Positions 50,226 to 60,709 of a stretch of 64,000 bases of DNA are shown here, piece after piece. The position numbers and the translations under genes are program-made. Origin of the DNA: Blastococcus tunisiensis (GTDB taxonomy: Bacteria; Actinomycetota; Actinomycetes; Mycobacteriales; Geodermatophilaceae). The stretch is taken from assembly GCF_900112815.1 (NCBI RefSeq), contig NZ_FOND01000001.1, forward strand, positions 156,816 through 220,815, given 5' to 3'. Each line of letters begins with the position of its first letter. Within the stretch, counting starts at the first letter, position 1. The notes under the pieces were generated by a model. It did no database searches and had not been told where the DNA came from. It saw nothing but the letters and a program-made list of their open reading frames with translations.

Positions 50226-51473
50226 TCAGCCGGCCGACCCCAGCAGTCGCTGCATCCGGGAGACGCCCTCGACGAGGTCGTCGTCGCCGAGCGCGTAGGA
50301 CATCCGCAGGTAGCCGGGCGTCCCGAACGCCTCGCCCGGGACGACGGCCACCTCGGCCTCCTCGAGGATGATCTCGGCGAGCTGGACGCTGCTCTCCGCG
50401 GTCCGTCCGGCGATCGGCCGGCCGAGCAGGCCCTTGACCGACGGGTAGACGTAGAACGCGCCCTGCGGCTCGGGGCAGGCGACGCCGGGGATGTCCCGCA
50501 GCATCGACACGATCGTCTGCCGGCGGCGGTCGAACGCCTCGCGCATGGTCGCGACGGCCGACAGGTCCCCCGTGAGCGCGGCGATCGCGGCGGCCTGGGA
50601 GACGTTGGCGACGTTGGACGTGGCGTGCGACTGCAGGTTGGTCGCGGCCTTGACGACATCGGTCGGGCCGAGGATCCAGCCCACCCGCCAGCCGGTCATC
50701 GCGTAGGTCTTGGCGACGCCGTTGACCACGACGCAGCGCTCGGCGAGCTCGGGGACCACCACCGGCATGGACGGGGCGGTGACGCCGCCGTAGGTCAGGT
50801 GCTCGTAGATCTCGTCGGTGAGCACCCAGATCCCGGCGTCCAGCGCCCAGTGGCCGATCTCCTCGACCTGCTCGGGCGGGTAGACCGCGCCGGTCGGGTT
50901 GGACGGCGAGCAGAAGAGCAGCACCTTCGTGCGGGGCGTGCGGGCGGCCTCGAGCTGGGCGGCCGACACCAGGTACCCGCTCTGCTCGTCGGCCACGACC
51001 GGCACCGGCACACCGCCGGCCAGCCGGATCGCCTCGGGGTACGTCGTCCAGTAGGGGGCGGGCAGCAGCACCTCGTCACCCGGGTCGAGCAGCGCGGCGA
51101 AGGCCTCGTAGACCGCCTGCTTGCCGCCGTTGGTCACCAGGACGTTGGCCGGGCCGGCCTGGAGGCCGGAGTCGCGCGCCGTCTTGGCGACGATCGCCTC
51201 CTTGAGCGCGGGCAGGCCGCCGGCGGGGGTGTAGCGGTGCATGGCCGGCTGGCGGCAGGCGGCGACCGCGGCCTCGACGACGTAGTCCGGTGTCGGGAAG
51301 TCCGGTTCCCCCGCGCCGAAGCCGATGACCGGCTTGCCGGCGGCCTTCAGCGCCTTGGCCTTGGCGTCGACCGCGAGCGTGGCGGACTCGCTGATCGCGG
51401 CGATGCGGCGCGAGATGCGGCTCGGGCCGGGGGTGGCGGACGGGCTGGCGGACTCCGATGAGACGGCGGTCAT
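50226..51473 (-). CDS. aspC: Aspartate aminotransferase (class I)
   Basis: A 415-residue PLP enzyme transferring the amino group between aspartate and 2-oxoglutarate. Signatures are [41 protein letters not shown], and [21 protein letters not shown] with the Schiff-base Lys. It is the subgroup I-gamma/Ib type found next to secE in actinobacteria. It ends 1 bp beyond the convergent peptidase gene. The ATG is at 51473. Confidence 0.94.
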   Translation of the reverse strand: MTAVSSESASPSATPGPSRISRRIAAISESATLAVDAKAKALKAAGKPVIGFGAGEPDFPTPDYVVEAAVAACRQPAMHRYTPAGGLPALKEAIVAKTARDSGLQAGPANVLVTNGGKQAVYEAFAALLDPGDEVLLPAPYWTTYPEAIRLAGGVPVPVVADEQSGYLVSAAQLEAARTPRTKVLLFCSPSNPTGAVYPPEQVEEIGHWALDAGIWVLTDEIYEHLTYGGVTAPSMPVVVPELAERCVVVNGVAKTYAMTGWRVGWILGPTDVVKAATNLQSHATSNVANVSQAAAIAALTGDLSAVATMREAFDRRRQTIVSMLRDIPGVACPEPQGAFYVYPSVKGLLGRPIAGRTAESSVQLAEIILEEAEVAVVPGEAFGTPGYLRMSYALGDDDLVEGVSRMQRLLGSAG

Positions 51474-51580
51474 GTGCCCATCGTGTCAAAGTCGTCCGGC
51501 TCGCGGCGGAGCCGTGGGGCCGGGCCGCCCCTCGGGGCGCGGCTGGTGGATCCTCGTCCGGGGCGGCCCCCGGCGGGACG

Positions 51581-51611
51581 TTGGCTGTGCGGCGGTGCGG
51601 TCCCGTACACT
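51581..51611 (+). promoter_or_regulatory. Possible promoter of tRNA-Trp
   Basis: TTGGCT (51581) and TACACT (51606) are separated by 19 bp, about 90 bp upstream of the tRNA. The -10 is good; the -35 and spacing are weak. Confidence 0.3.
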
Positions 51612-51700
51612 GGCCGTCCAGGGGCAGCTGACCCCGCCACCGGCGTGCCCCGGAACCTCCTCGAGGCTCCGCGCTGCCGTGGCGAGGACGGCATCCTTCA

Positions 51701-51776
<76 letters not shown>

Positions 51777-51845
51777 CCGCACAGCCGGTACCGACCATCC
51801 GGCCGCTCGTCAGAGCGGTTCCCACCACGAGGCGAGCGAGGCGCA

Positions 51846-52361
51846 GTGAGCGACGAGAAGCCGGGACGCGAGGACGACCCTCGCGACGCCGAGCTGACCG
51901 ACGAGCAGCTCGATCGCGAGGCCCCGGGGGTCGACGACGCCGCCGAGCTCGAGGCAGCCGAGGACGACATCGCCACCGAGGCGGCCGACGACGAGGAGAA
52001 GGTGGTCGCGGCCCGCGACCGCGGACGTCGTGGCCGGATCACCGCCGACGACGACGAGGACGACGAGGCGCGGCCGACCCGTGCCCGCCGCCCCGCCGGG
52101 TCCCGTCCGGCCACGCGGGAGGGCGGTGGCACCCGGTCGCGCGCCGAGGCGGAACGGGCCCGTACCGAGAGCGGCCAGAAGCGCTCACCCGCCCGGTTCC
52201 TCCGCGAGGTCGTCGCCGAGCTGCGCAAGGTCATCTGGCCCGGCCGGCGCGAGCTGATCACCTACACCACCGTGGTCATCATCTTCGTGGCGTTCATCGT
52301 CGCGCTGGTGGCCGGCCTGGACCTCCTCTTCGCCCGAGGCGTGATCGCCGTCTTCGGCTGA
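51846..52361 (+). CDS. secE: Preprotein translocase subunit SecE
   Basis: A 171-residue SecE. Residues 1-~110 are an acidic, then Arg-rich disordered extension, common in actinobacteria. The conserved C-terminal part is [50 protein letters not shown] with one membrane helix. It clamps SecY in the Sec channel. The GTG 51846 start is close to the tRNA-Trp end. nusG follows after 49 bp. Confidence 0.95.
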   Translation: MSDEKPGREDDPRDAELTDEQLDREAPGVDDAAELEAAEDDIATEAADDEEKVVAARDRGRRGRITADDDEDDEARPTRARRPAGSRPATREGGGTRSRAEAERARTESGQKRSPARFLREVVAELRKVIWPGRRELITYTTVVIIFVAFIVALVAGLDLLFARGVIAVFG

Positions 52362-52410
52362 TCCGTCGTCCCGTGCCTGCACGCCACCTGACAAGGAAGA
52401 GACAACACCT

Positions 52411-53316
52411 GTGACCGACCCTCGCGAGCCCTTCGAGACCGCCACCCCGGTCGAAGGCGTCACCGCCACGGACCTGGACGACGCCGCCCTCGAGCAGCGC
52501 GGCTCGGTCGACGCCGAGACCGGCGCCGGTGAGACCGGCGCGGCCGAGGGGTCGACCGACACGGCTGCGCTCGACACCGACACGGAGGTGTCGGACGTCA
52601 CGCCGGAGATCGAGGACGGCGACGCCGACAGCCTGGTCAGCGACCCGCTGACCGCCCCCGCCGAGTCCTCGGACCAGCCGGCCGCTCCGGCGGAGGAGGA
52701 CGAGGACCCGGTCGAGGCGATGAAGAAGGCGCTGCGCATCGCCCCCGGCGACTGGTACGTCGTGCACTCCTACGCCGGCTACGAGAACAAGGTCAAGACC
52801 AACCTCGAGGCGCGCATCCAGTCCCTGGACGTCGAGGACTACATCTACCAGATCGAGGTGCCCACCGAGGAGGTCACCGAGATCAAGAACGGCAAGCGCG
52901 CGCAGGTCAACCGCAAGGTCCTGCCCGGCTACCTCCTGGTGCGCATGGAGCTCAACGACGAGTCGTGGGGCGCGGTCCGCAACACCCCCGGCGTGACCGG
53001 CTTCGTCGGCGCCACCTCCAAGCCGTCGCCGCTGACCATCGACGAGGTCGTCAAGATCCTGGTGCCGGCGACCGCACCGCAGGCCGCCCGCACGACCGGC
53101 GCCGAGGCCGCCACGGGCGGGGCCGCCGCCGCGCCGGCCGCCGTCGTCGACTTCGAGGTCGGCGAGTCGGTGACCGTCATGGACGGGCCGTTCGCGACGC
53201 TCCCCGCCACGATCAACGAGATCAACGCCGAGCAGCAGAAGCTGCAGGTGCTGGTCTCCATCTTCGGCCGCGAGACGCCCGTCGAGCTGTCGTTCAGCCA
53301 GGTCCAGAAAATCTGA
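52411..53316 (+). CDS. nusG: Transcription termination/antitermination factor NusG
   Basis: A 301-residue NusG. The first ~110 residues are an acidic extension of actinobacterial type. The NGN domain ([28 protein letters not shown]..., [31 protein letters not shown]) and the C-terminal KOW domain ([55 protein letters not shown]) are complete. An Ala-rich linker separates them. It couples RNA polymerase to ribosomes and Rho. GTG start. Confidence 0.96.
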   Translation: MTDPREPFETATPVEGVTATDLDDAALEQRGSVDAETGAGETGAAEGSTDTAALDTDTEVSDVTPEIEDGDADSLVSDPLTAPAESSDQPAAPAEEDEDPVEAMKKALRIAPGDWYVVHSYAGYENKVKTNLEARIQSLDVEDYIYQIEVPTEEVTEIKNGKRAQVNRKVLPGYLLVRMELNDESWGAVRNTPGVTGFVGATSKPSPLTIDEVVKILVPATAPQAARTTGAEAATGGAAAAPAAVVDFEVGESVTVMDGPFATLPATINEINAEQQKLQVLVSIFGRETPVELSFSQVQKI

Positions 53317-53359
53317 GCCGGCTCGACCCGAGCCCGTTCAGCAGAGACAGAAGGAAGTC

Positions 53360-53791
53360 ATGCCCCCCAGGAAGCGGTTGACCGCGGTCATCAAGCTCCA
53401 GATCAACGCCGGTGCGGCGACCCCCGCGCCGCCCGTGGGTCCGGCGCTCGGCCAGCACGGCGTCAACATCATGGAGTTCTGCAAGGCCTACAACGCGGCG
53501 ACCGAGTCGCAGCGCGGCAACGTGATCCCCGTCGAGATCTCGGTCTTCGAGGACCGCTCGTTCACGTTCGTCACCAAGACCCCGCCGGCCGCGCGCATGC
53601 TGCTCAAGGCCGCCGGTGTCGAGAAGGGCTCCGGCGAGCCGCACAAGACCAAGGTCGCCACGGTCACCCGTGACCAGGTCCGCGAGATCGCCACCACCAA
53701 GATGGCCGACCTCAACGCCAACGACCTCGACCAGGCCGAGAAGATCATCGCCGGCACCGCCAGGTCGATGGGGATCACCGTCACCGGCTGA
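53360..53791 (+). CDS. rplK: 50S ribosomal protein L11
   Basis: A 143-residue L11 with the canonical [34 protein letters not shown], the rRNA-binding C-terminal domain, and [12 protein letters not shown] at the end. Ribosome site AGAAGGAAG precedes ATG 53360. It is the third gene of the secE-nusG-rplK-rplA run. Confidence 0.97.
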   Translation: MPPRKRLTAVIKLQINAGAATPAPPVGPALGQHGVNIMEFCKAYNAATESQRGNVIPVEISVFEDRSFTFVTKTPPAARMLLKAAGVEKGSGEPHKTKVATVTRDQVREIATTKMADLNANDLDQAEKIIAGTARSMGITVTG

Positions 53792-53877
53792 TCCAGCACC
53801 ACCGGAAATCGTGGGAGGGCCCCGCCAGGCCCGCGAACCACATGATCCCCGGCAGCGTCCGGGGGAGAGGAACCACC

Positions 53878-54597
53878 ATGGCGAAGCACGGCAAGAAGTT
53901 CCGCGCAGTGGCCGAGAAGGTCGACCGCGACAACCTGTACTCCCCGCTCCAGGCCGCCAAGCTGGCCAAGGAGACGTCGACGACGTCCTACGACGCCACC
54001 GTCGAGGTCGCCATGCGCCTGGGCGTCGACCCGCGCAAGGCCGACCAGATGGTCCGCGGCACCGTCAACCTGCCGCACGGCACCGGCAAGACCGCCCGCG
54101 TCATCGTCTTCGCGACCGGTGACAAGGCCGCCGAGGCCGAGGCCGCCGGCGCCGACGTCGTGGGCTCCGACGACCTGATCGAGCAGATCCAGGGCGGCTT
54201 CCTGGACTTCGACGCCGCGATCGCGACGCCGGACCAGATGGCCAAGGTCGGCCGGATCGCGCGCATCCTCGGCCCGCGCGGCCTGATGCCGAACCCGAAG
54301 ACCGGGACCGTGACGCCCGACGTCACCAAGGCGGTCAACGACATCAAGGGCGGGAAGATCAACTTCCGCGTCGACAAGCAGGCCAACCTGCACCTGGTGA
54401 TCGGCAAGACGTCCTTCGACGAGGCCAAGCTGGTGGAGAACTACGCGGCGGCGCTCGACGAGGTCCTCCGGGCCAAGCCCTCCTCGGCCAAGGGCCGGTA
54501 CCTCAAGAAGGTCACCGTCTCCACGACGATGGGCCCCGGCATCCCGGTCGACCCCAACCGCACCCGCAACCTGACGGTGGACGAGCCCACCGCGTAA
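53878..54597 (+). CDS. rplA: 50S ribosomal protein L1
   Basis: A 239-residue L1, [16 protein letters not shown]...[58 protein letters not shown] 53878 with GGGGGAGAGG upstream is chosen over ATG 53842, which lacks family support. In bacteria L1 represses the rplKA message. Confidence 0.97.
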   Translation: MAKHGKKFRAVAEKVDRDNLYSPLQAAKLAKETSTTSYDATVEVAMRLGVDPRKADQMVRGTVNLPHGTGKTARVIVFATGDKAAEAEAAGADVVGSDDLIEQIQGGFLDFDAAIATPDQMAKVGRIARILGPRGLMPNPKTGTVTPDVTKAVNDIKGGKINFRVDKQANLHLVIGKTSFDEAKLVENYAAALDEVLRAKPSSAKGRYLKKVTVSTTMGPGIPVDPNRTRNLTVDEPTA

Positions 54598-54616
54598 GCA
54601 GCCCGGCACGCCGACC

Positions 54617-54664
54617 ATGGCGCCGGAACCACGTCTCCCGCCCGGGAGGTGGTTCCGGCGCCAT
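54617..54664 (+). terminator. rplKA terminator hairpin
   Basis: ATGGCGCCGGAACCAC (54617-54632) pairs perfectly with GTGGTTCCGGCGCCAT (54649-54664), and an inner CTCCCG/CGGGAG stem completes it, with GT as a bulge. There is no T tract. Confidence 0.8.
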
Positions 54665-54932
54665 GATCGTCTCCGGGGGTGCGCGCCGGCCCCGTGTCGA
54701 CATGGCGTACTCTTGCTCCCGTTCCCCCCAAGACCGTTGGTCGTCGCACGTCCGCGTGCGATCGAAGGTCCCGGAGTTCCGGGCGACCCGCGCAGGAGGA
54801 CGGATCGATCGACGCGCGCGAGCGCGTCCTCGCCCCGTGCGCCCTGCGCCGGGGCGTTCCTCGTCTCCGGGCCCCTCGATCGCCCGAGGCCGCGCCACGG
54901 CCGGTGGTCGCCCGACAGACGAGAGGAGGCCC
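54665..54932 (+). promoter_or_regulatory. rplJL leader region (L10 leader)
   Basis: This 268-bp untranslated region lies between the rplKA terminator and rplJ. It is rich in complementary GC segments (for example GCACGTCCGCGTGC and GCGCGCGAGCGCG) and ends with the strong AGAGGAGG ribosome site. In bacteria the L10-L12 complex binds a kink-turn in this leader to repress rplJL; I infer this from position and cannot name the exact fold. Confidence 0.6.
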
Positions 54933-55556
54933 ATGCCCACGCAGGCGAAGGCCGCGGTGATCGACGAGATCACCGAGCGGTTCCAGAACTCGAGTGCGGC
55001 GGTGCTCACCGAGTACCGCGGGCTGACCGTGGCGCAGCTGACCCAGCTGCGTCGTTCCCTCGGTGAGGGCAGCAGCTACGCCATCGTCAAGAACACCCTG
55101 ACGAAGCGGGCGGCGGACTCGGTCGGATTCTCCGACCTCGCCCCGCTGCTCACCGGACCGACCGCGATCGCCTTCATCGAGGGCGACCCGGTCGAGGCCG
55201 CCAAGGCCATCCGTGACTTCGCCAAAGCCAACCCCGCCCTGATCGTCAAGGGCGGCGTGGTCGACGGTCGCCCGGTCGACGCCTCCGAGGTCACCCGCCT
55301 CGCCGACGTCGAGCCGCGCGAGGTCCTGCTGGCCAAGCTGGCCGGTGCGATGAAGGGCAACCTGACCAAGGCTGCCGGGCTCTTCCAGGCCCCGCTGTCC
55401 CAGGTCGCCCGCCTCGCTGCCGCGCTGCAGGAGAAGAAGGCCGCCGACGCCCCGGCCGAGGCCGCCGCTCCCGCAGCCGACGACAGTGCTGCTGCTGCTG
55501 ACACCACCCCCGAGACCGAGACCGACACCGCTGCCGCTGACGCGGCCGGCGAGTGA
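54933..55556 (+). CDS. rplJ: 50S ribosomal protein L10
   Basis: A 207-residue L10 with [42 protein letters not shown] and [12 protein letters not shown]. The C-terminal ~35 residues are an acidic Ala-rich extension ([18 protein letters not shown]) beyond the usual length, as in other actinobacteria. The ATG has AGAGGAGG upstream. It anchors L7/L12 dimers on the ribosome stalk. Confidence 0.97.
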   Translation: MPTQAKAAVIDEITERFQNSSAAVLTEYRGLTVAQLTQLRRSLGEGSSYAIVKNTLTKRAADSVGFSDLAPLLTGPTAIAFIEGDPVEAAKAIRDFAKANPALIVKGGVVDGRPVDASEVTRLADVEPREVLLAKLAGAMKGNLTKAAGLFQAPLSQVARLAAALQEKKAADAPAEAAAPAADDSAAAADTTPETETDTAAADAAGE

Positions 55557-55574
55557 CCTGAGAAGGAGACAGAC

Positions 55575-55967
55575 ATGGCCAAGATTTCCAGCTCCGACCT
55601 GCTCGACGCGTTCAAGGAGATGACCCTCCTCGAGCTGTCGGACTTCGTGAAGCAGTTCGAGGAGACCTTCGACGTCACCGCGGCCGCCCCCGTGGCCGTC
55701 GCGGCCGCCCCGGCCGCCGGTGGCGGCGGCGGTGGCGAGGAGGCCGCTGCCGAGCAGGACGAGTTCGACGTCATCCTCGAGAGCGCCGGCGACAAGAAGA
55801 TCCAGGTCATCAAGGAGGTGCGCGGCCTGACCTCGCTCGGCCTCAAGGAGGCCAAGGACCTGGTCGACAACGCGCCGAAGCCGGTCCTGGAGAAGGTCGC
55901 CAAGGACGCCGCGGACAAGGCCAAGGCCGCCCTCGAGGGCGCCGGCGCCACCGTCACCGTCAAGTGA
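55575..55967 (+). CDS. rplL: 50S ribosomal protein L7/L12
   Basis: A 130-residue L7/L12. The N-terminal dimerisation part ([32 protein letters not shown]), an Ala/Gly hinge, and the C-terminal factor-binding domain ([40 protein letters not shown]) are complete. Ribosome site GAAGGAGA. It recruits translation GTPases. Confidence 0.98.
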   Translation: MAKISSSDLLDAFKEMTLLELSDFVKQFEETFDVTAAAPVAVAAAPAAGGGGGGEEAAAEQDEFDVILESAGDKKIQVIKEVRGLTSLGLKEAKDLVDNAPKPVLEKVAKDAADKAKAALEGAGATVTVK

Positions 55968-55971
55968 AGGA

Positions 55972-56020
55972 CCCCGTCCTCCCCACCCTTCGCTAGCTCA
56001 GGGCTGGACCCGGGACGGGG
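55972..56020 (+). terminator. Long-loop terminator after rplL
   Basis: CCCCGTCC (55972-55979) pairs with GGACGGGG (56013-56020) across a 33-base loop. The flanks (GGA before, CCGTTCC after) match the terminator at 47320-47372. It is followed by a repeat array and a second terminator. Confidence 0.6.
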
Positions 56021-56034
56021 CCGTTCCATCGCGT

Positions 56035-56099
56035 CACCTCGCGGCTTCGCCGCGTCGCGTCACCTCGCGGCTTCGCCGCCGCACCTCGCGGCTTCGCCG
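56035..56099 (+). repeat. Three tandem copies of CACCTCGCGGCTTCGCCG
   Basis: Exact 18-mers start at 56035, 56061 and 56082. Each contains CGGC-TTC-GCCG, so each can form a small hairpin. They lie between two terminator hairpins. Confidence 0.85.
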
Positions 56100-56102
56100 C
56101 AG

Positions 56103-56136
56103 CAGGGGCCGTCCTCCTTCGGGAGGGCGGCCCCTG
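56103..56136 (+). terminator. Strong TTCG-loop hairpin terminator
   Basis: CAGGGGCCGTCCTCC (56103-56117), tetraloop TTCG, and GGAGGGCGGCCCCTG (56122-56136) form 15 pairs with one G-T wobble. It probably ends the rplJL message before the mce operon. From 56137 to 56374 I see no gene. Confidence 0.8.
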
Positions 56137-56374
56137 TGGCGTTCCACCGCACAGGTGAATGCCGCGACCCGTCCCGGTGGGTGTGTGGAGGCCGGGGTCA
56201 CAGAAACCCCGTGACGCACGTAACCTCTCCCCGGCGCCGTCGTTACTGACCAGTAGGAACCAGTTGCTCCGGCGCCGGGATGCGCGCGACGCCGGGACAC
56301 AGGAAACTGCCGGAGCCCGTCGACGCGACGGGGCGGTGAACCGGCAACGCAGCCGGGACGGAGGGTGGGCAGTC

Positions 56375-57511
56375 GTGGGCGTCGCAGTCGAGGTCGAGGG
56401 GCTGACCAAGTCCTTCGGGAGCCAGAACATCTGGAGCGACGTCACCCTGACCCTGCCGCCCGGCGAGATCTCGGTGCTGCTCGGCCCCTCGGGCACCGGC
56501 AAGTCGGTGTTCCTCAAGTCGCTGGTCGGCCTGCTGAAGCCCGAGAAGGGCTCCATCGTCATCAAGGACACCGACATCGTCCGGACGAGCGAGCACCAGC
56601 TCTACGAGATCCGCAAGCTGTTCGGCGTCCTCTTCCAGGACGGTGCCCTGTTCGGGTCCATGAACCTGTTCGACAACATCGCCTTCCCGCTGCGCGAGCA
56701 CACGAAGAAGAGCGAGTCGGAGGTCCGGTCGATCGTCCTCGAGAAGATGGACATGGTCGGCCTGCAGGGCGCCGAGGGCAAATTGCCCGGCGAGATCTCC
56801 GGCGGCATGCGCAAGCGCGCCGGCCTGGCGCGGGCGCTGGTGCTCGACCCGGAGATCATCCTCTTCGACGAGCCGGACTCCGGCCTCGACCCGGTCCGCG
56901 TGGCCTACCTCAACCAGCTCATCGTCGACCTCAACGCCCAGATCGACGCGACCTTCCTGATCGTCACCCACGACATCGGGACCGCCCGCACCGTGCCCGA
57001 CAACCTGGGCCTGCTCTTCCGCCGCAACCTGGTCATGTTCGGCCCCCGCGAGCAGCTGCTGACGTCGCAGGAGCCGGTCGTCCGCCAGTTCCTCAACGGC
57101 CGCCGCGAGGGGCCGATCGGCATGAGCGAGGAGAAGGACGTCGCCCAGGTCGAGGCCGAGATGGCGGCGCTGGAGGCCCGCGGCGGCGACACGCACAACG
57201 GGGTGGGCCCGAAGGGCGCGTCCGGCGGGGACGCCGTGCCGCCGCAGCTGACGCCGACCGAGGGGCTGCCCGAGCGCAAGGCCGAGCGGCGCCGGCAGGA
57301 GCGGGTGGCGCGGATGCTGCACGACTTCGACGAGGAGACGCAGCGGGCGATCCGCGCGTCGCTGCCGGAGGACCTGCTGGCCCAGGCCGACGCCGGCGCC
57401 TTCACCCCCACCCGGGGCAGTGGTGGCCGGCACTGGGCCGCCGAGCCCGACGCCGGCCCGTCGGCGTCCACCGCGACCGTCGTGCTGCCCCGGCCGGGCG
57501 GTGAGGGATGA
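56375..57511 (+). CDS. mkl: Mce-system ABC transporter ATPase (Mkl/MlaF-like)
   Basis: A 378-residue ATPase of the MlaF/MceG type. Walker A is GPSGTGKS, the Q-loop FQDGALFGS, signature motif ISGGMRKRAGLARAL, Walker B IILFDEPDSGLDP, and switch His VTHD. The C-terminal ~120 residues are a charged tail. It energises lipid or sterol uptake by the Mce complex. GTG 56375 (VGVAVEVEGL) has GGAGGG 9 bases upstream. It overlaps the next gene by 4 bases. Confidence 0.93.
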   Translation: MGVAVEVEGLTKSFGSQNIWSDVTLTLPPGEISVLLGPSGTGKSVFLKSLVGLLKPEKGSIVIKDTDIVRTSEHQLYEIRKLFGVLFQDGALFGSMNLFDNIAFPLREHTKKSESEVRSIVLEKMDMVGLQGAEGKLPGEISGGMRKRAGLARALVLDPEIILFDEPDSGLDPVRVAYLNQLIVDLNAQIDATFLIVTHDIGTARTVPDNLGLLFRRNLVMFGPREQLLTSQEPVVRQFLNGRREGPIGMSEEKDVAQVEAEMAALEARGGDTHNGVGPKGASGGDAVPPQLTPTEGLPERKAERRRQERVARMLHDFDEETQRAIRASLPEDLLAQADAGAFTPTRGSGGRHWAAEPDAGPSASTATVVLPRPGGEG

Positions 57512-58323
57512 CGGCGACGGACGAGCCCAAGGCGCCGGGGCTGCTCGACGGGAAGTTCTCGCCGACCCGCCCCCTGGCGGCCAGCGGCAACCTGTTCGCG
57601 TTCGCCCTCGACGTCATCCGGAGCCTGCCGAAGCGGCCGTTCCAGGTCCGCGAGTTCCTCCAGCAGGCGTGGTTCGTGGCGAGCGTGACGATCATCCCCA
57701 CCGCGCTGGTGGCGATCCCGTTCGGCGCGGTCATCGCCCTGCAGCTGGGATCGCTCACCCGTCAGCTCGGCGCGCAGTCCTTCACCGGCTCGGCGTCGGT
57801 GCTCGCCGTCCTCCGCGAGGCCAGCCCGATCGTGACGGCGCTGCTCATCGCCGGTGCCGGCGGGTCGGCCATCTGCGCCGACCTCGGCGCCCGGAAGATC
57901 CGCGACGAGATCGACGCCATGGAGGTGCTCGGCATCGATCCGATCCAGCGCCTCGTCGTCCCGCGCGTGCTCGCCTCCATGCTGGTCGCCGTCCTGCTCA
58001 ACGGGCTGGTCAGCGTGGTGGGTGTGGCCGGCGGCTACTTCTTCAACGTCGTCCTGCAGGGCGGTACCCCGGGGGCCTACCTGGCATCGTTCAGCGCGCT
58101 CGCCCAGGTGGAGGACTTCTGGTCGGGGGAGATCAAGGCGCTGATCTTCGGGCTGATCGCCGGCATCGTCGCGTCCTACAAGGGGTTGCGCGCCGGAGGT
58201 GGGCCCAAGGGTGTCGGTGACGCGGTGAACCAGTCCGTCGTCATCACGTTCCTGCTGCTGTTCGCGGTGAACTTCGTGATCACCGCGATCTACTTCCAGC
58301 TCGTCCCGCCGAAGGGGCAGTGA
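57508..58323 (+). CDS. MlaE/YrbE permease A
   Basis: A 271-residue membrane permease of the MlaE family with about six helices. The conserved segments are VASVTIIPTALVAIPFGAVIALQLG, ALLIAGAGGSAICADLGARKIRDEIDAMEVLGIDPIQRLVVPR, and the C-terminal GVGDAVNQSVV. It is paired with the next permease in the Mce transporter core. The ATG overlaps the mkl stop. Confidence 0.94.
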   Translation: MTATDEPKAPGLLDGKFSPTRPLAASGNLFAFALDVIRSLPKRPFQVREFLQQAWFVASVTIIPTALVAIPFGAVIALQLGSLTRQLGAQSFTGSASVLAVLREASPIVTALLIAGAGGSAICADLGARKIRDEIDAMEVLGIDPIQRLVVPRVLASMLVAVLLNGLVSVVGVAGGYFFNVVLQGGTPGAYLASFSALAQVEDFWSGEIKALIFGLIAGIVASYKGLRAGGGPKGVGDAVNQSVVITFLLLFAVNFVITAIYFQLVPPKGQ

Positions 58324-59189
58324 TGGCGCTGCTCTCGCCCGGGGACCGGGTCAAGCTCGGCCTGCGCCGGCTCAGGCGCGTGGGGCGCCGTCCGCTGGAC
58401 ACCATCGACGACCTCGGCGAGCAGCTCGGCTTCTACGGCCGGGCTCTGGCCTGGACCCCGCGGACGCTGAAGCGCTACAAGCGCGAGACCTTCCGGCTGC
58501 TGGCCGAGGTGACCTTCGGGACGGGTGCGCTCGCCGTCATCGGCGGCACGGTCGGGGTCATCGCGTTCCTCTCCTTCTTCACCGGCACCGAGGTGGGGCT
58601 GCAGGGCTACGCGGCGCTGGACCAGCTGGGGACGTCGGCCTTCACCGGCTTCCTCTCGGCGTACTTCAACACCCGGGAGATCGCGCCGCTGGTGGCCGGC
58701 CTGGCGCTGTCGGCCACGGTCGGCTGCGGGTTCACCGCCCAGATCGGCGCCATGCGGATCAACGAGGAGATCGACGCCCTCGAGGTCATGGGCGTGCCCT
58801 CGCTGCCGTTCCTCGTGACCACCCGCATCGTCGCCGGGTTCATCGCGGTGATCCCGCTCTACGTGCTGGGCCTGCTCACCAGCTACTTCGCGACCCGGTT
58901 GATCGCCACCCAGGCCTACGGGCAGTCGACCGGCACCTACGACCACTACTTCAACCTGTTCCTGCCGCCGCAGGACGTGCTGTGGTCCTTCCTCAAGGTG
59001 CTGGTCTTCGCCGTGGTGATCATCCTGACCCACTGCTACTACGGCTACCGGGCCAGCGGCGGCCCGGCGGGCGTGGGCCTGGCCGTGGGCCGCGCCGTCC
59101 GGTTCTCCATCGTGGCGATCAACATCATCGACCTGTTCCTGTCCCTGGCCATCTGGGGCTCGACGACCACAGTGCGGATCGCGGGGTGA
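58323..59189 (+). CDS. MlaE/YrbE permease B
   Basis: A 288-residue second MlaE permease. It has GGTVGVIAFLSFFTGTEVGLQGY, GFTAQIGAMRINEEIDALEVMGVPSLPFLVTTR and a C-terminal FSIVAINIIDLFLSLAIWG. The start is ATG 58323, overlapping the upstream stop by one base; GTG 58320 is equivalent. Confidence 0.93.
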   Translation: MALLSPGDRVKLGLRRLRRVGRRPLDTIDDLGEQLGFYGRALAWTPRTLKRYKRETFRLLAEVTFGTGALAVIGGTVGVIAFLSFFTGTEVGLQGYAALDQLGTSAFTGFLSAYFNTREIAPLVAGLALSATVGCGFTAQIGAMRINEEIDALEVMGVPSLPFLVTTRIVAGFIAVIPLYVLGLLTSYFATRLIATQAYGQSTGTYDHYFNLFLPPQDVLWSFLKVLVFAVVIILTHCYYGYRASGGPAGVGLAVGRAVRFSIVAINIIDLFLSLAIWGSTTTVRIAG

Positions 59190-59196
59190 GCCGACG

Positions 59197-60564
59197 ATGA
59201 GCACGAAGATCCGGACCCGGCTCCAGGGGGTGGCGTTCCTCGTCGTCCTCGTGCTCCTCCTCGGCCTGGCCGTGGCGCAGTACAACAAGTTCTTCACCGA
59301 GGTCGCGCGCGTGACCCTGCAGACCGACACGGCGGGCAACCAGCTGCAGGAGGCGTCGGACGTCAAAGTGCGCGGGGTGATCGTCGGCGAGGTGCGCGAG
59401 GTGCAGGGCAGCGCCGAGGGAGCGACGATCGAGCTGGCGATCAAGCCGGAGTACCTCGAGCAGATCCCGGCCGACGTGTCCGCCCGGCTGCTGCCGAAGA
59501 CGCTGTTCGGCGAGCGGTTCGTCTCCCTCGAGATCGACGAGGCTCCGGCCCGGGAGCGGCTGGCCGACGGCGACGTCATCGGTCAGGACCGCAGCTCGAA
59601 CGCGATCGAGCTCCAGCGGGTGATCGACGACATGCTCCCGCTGCTGCAGGCGGTGGCGCCGCAGGACCTCAGTTTCACCCTGGGCGCGGTGGCCGACGCG
59701 CTGCGGGGGAGCGGGGACGATCTCGGTGCCAACCTGGCGACGACGGGCCGCTACATCGGCGAGCTCAACACCGTGCTGCCCGAGCTGCAGGAGGACATCT
59801 CGCTGCTGGCCGACGTCGCCGACACCTACGACGCGGCCGCCGACGACCTGCTCGCCGTCCTCGACAACCTGGCGGTCACCAACGCCACGCTCGTCGACCA
59901 GCAGGAGCAGCTGCGCCGCACGTTCACCGTCGGGGACAGCTCGGCCGCCACCACGGCCGGGTTCCTCGAGACGAACGAGCAGAACATCATCTCCGTCGCG
60001 GCCTCGTCCCGGCCGGTGCTGGGTGTCTTCGCGAAGTACTCGCCGAGCTATCCCTGCATGCTCGAGGGGCTCACCCGCGCGGCACCGCTGACCACCGAGT
60101 CGTTCGGGGGCGACGGCGACCCGGCGCTGAACCTGAACATCACCGTGGTGTTCCCGCCGCGCAACCCCTACGTGCCCGGCGACCAGCCGGAGTACCTGGA
60201 CCGGTCCGGGCCCGACTGCCAGGGCCTGGCCGACATCGACGGGCTCATGGCGGGGGCCCAGGCGGGCGAGTACTACTGCCCCACGCCGCCGGCCGACGGC
60301 GTCGACTCCGCCGACAACCCGGTCAGCGGCAACCCGGTCTGCCTCGGCGGCAGCGGGCCCGACGACGTGCCCCCGGGGGCGGGCGACCCCAACCCGACCG
60401 CCGGGCAGTCGCTGCCCTACGACCTCGCCGGATCGACGGCGGAACTGGACTTCGTGCGCAGCATCCTCGGCTACCAGACCGGTCGTGCCCCCGGCGACGT
60501 CCCGGACCTGTCGGCGTCGTCGTTGGCGCCGCTGCTGCGGGGGGCGGAGGTGGTGCTCCGATGA
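59197..60564 (+). CDS. mceA: Mce family protein A
   Basis: A 455-residue Mce protein with an N-terminal membrane helix (VAFLVVLVLLLGLAVA), then the MCE domain (TDTAGNQLQEASDVKVRGVIVGEVREVQ..., LLPKTLFGERFVSLEI). A long helical region and a C-terminal extracytoplasmic domain with Cys residues (PSYPCML, GPDCQGL, YYCPTPP) follow. It forms part of the hexameric Mce tunnel that moves lipids. It is the first of four consecutive mce genes. Confidence 0.92.
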   Translation: MSTKIRTRLQGVAFLVVLVLLLGLAVAQYNKFFTEVARVTLQTDTAGNQLQEASDVKVRGVIVGEVREVQGSAEGATIELAIKPEYLEQIPADVSARLLPKTLFGERFVSLEIDEAPARERLADGDVIGQDRSSNAIELQRVIDDMLPLLQAVAPQDLSFTLGAVADALRGSGDDLGANLATTGRYIGELNTVLPELQEDISLLADVADTYDAAADDLLAVLDNLAVTNATLVDQQEQLRRTFTVGDSSAATTAGFLETNEQNIISVAASSRPVLGVFAKYSPSYPCMLEGLTRAAPLTTESFGGDGDPALNLNITVVFPPRNPYVPGDQPEYLDRSGPDCQGLADIDGLMAGAQAGEYYCPTPPADGVDSADNPVSGNPVCLGGSGPDDVPPGAGDPNPTAGQSLPYDLAGSTAELDFVRSILGYQTGRAPGDVPDLSASSLAPLLRGAEVVLR

Positions 60565-60616
60565 GTGAGCATCGCAGCGAGGGACCGAGCCGACAGCACG
60601 TGAGCATCGCAGCGAG
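60565..60616 (+). repeat. Two copies of GTGAGCATCGCAGCGAG in the mceA-mceB spacer
   Basis: Copies start at 60565 and 60600 in a 145-bp spacer dominated by GAGCGGAGCG-like purine repeats. The nuoL-nuoM spacer has another copy at 2182. Confidence 0.8.
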
Positions 60617-60709
60617 CGCCAGCGAGCGAGGAGCGGAGCGAGCGCGGAGGCGAGTGGCGGCGGAGCGAACGAGGAGCGGAGCTCTCGGCCGCGGAGCGGA
60701 GTCGGCATC

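Noticed and set aside
56035-56099. CRISPR array
   Set aside because: The three 18-bp units are separated by only 8 and 3 bp, with no spacers of CRISPR length and no cas gene nearby.
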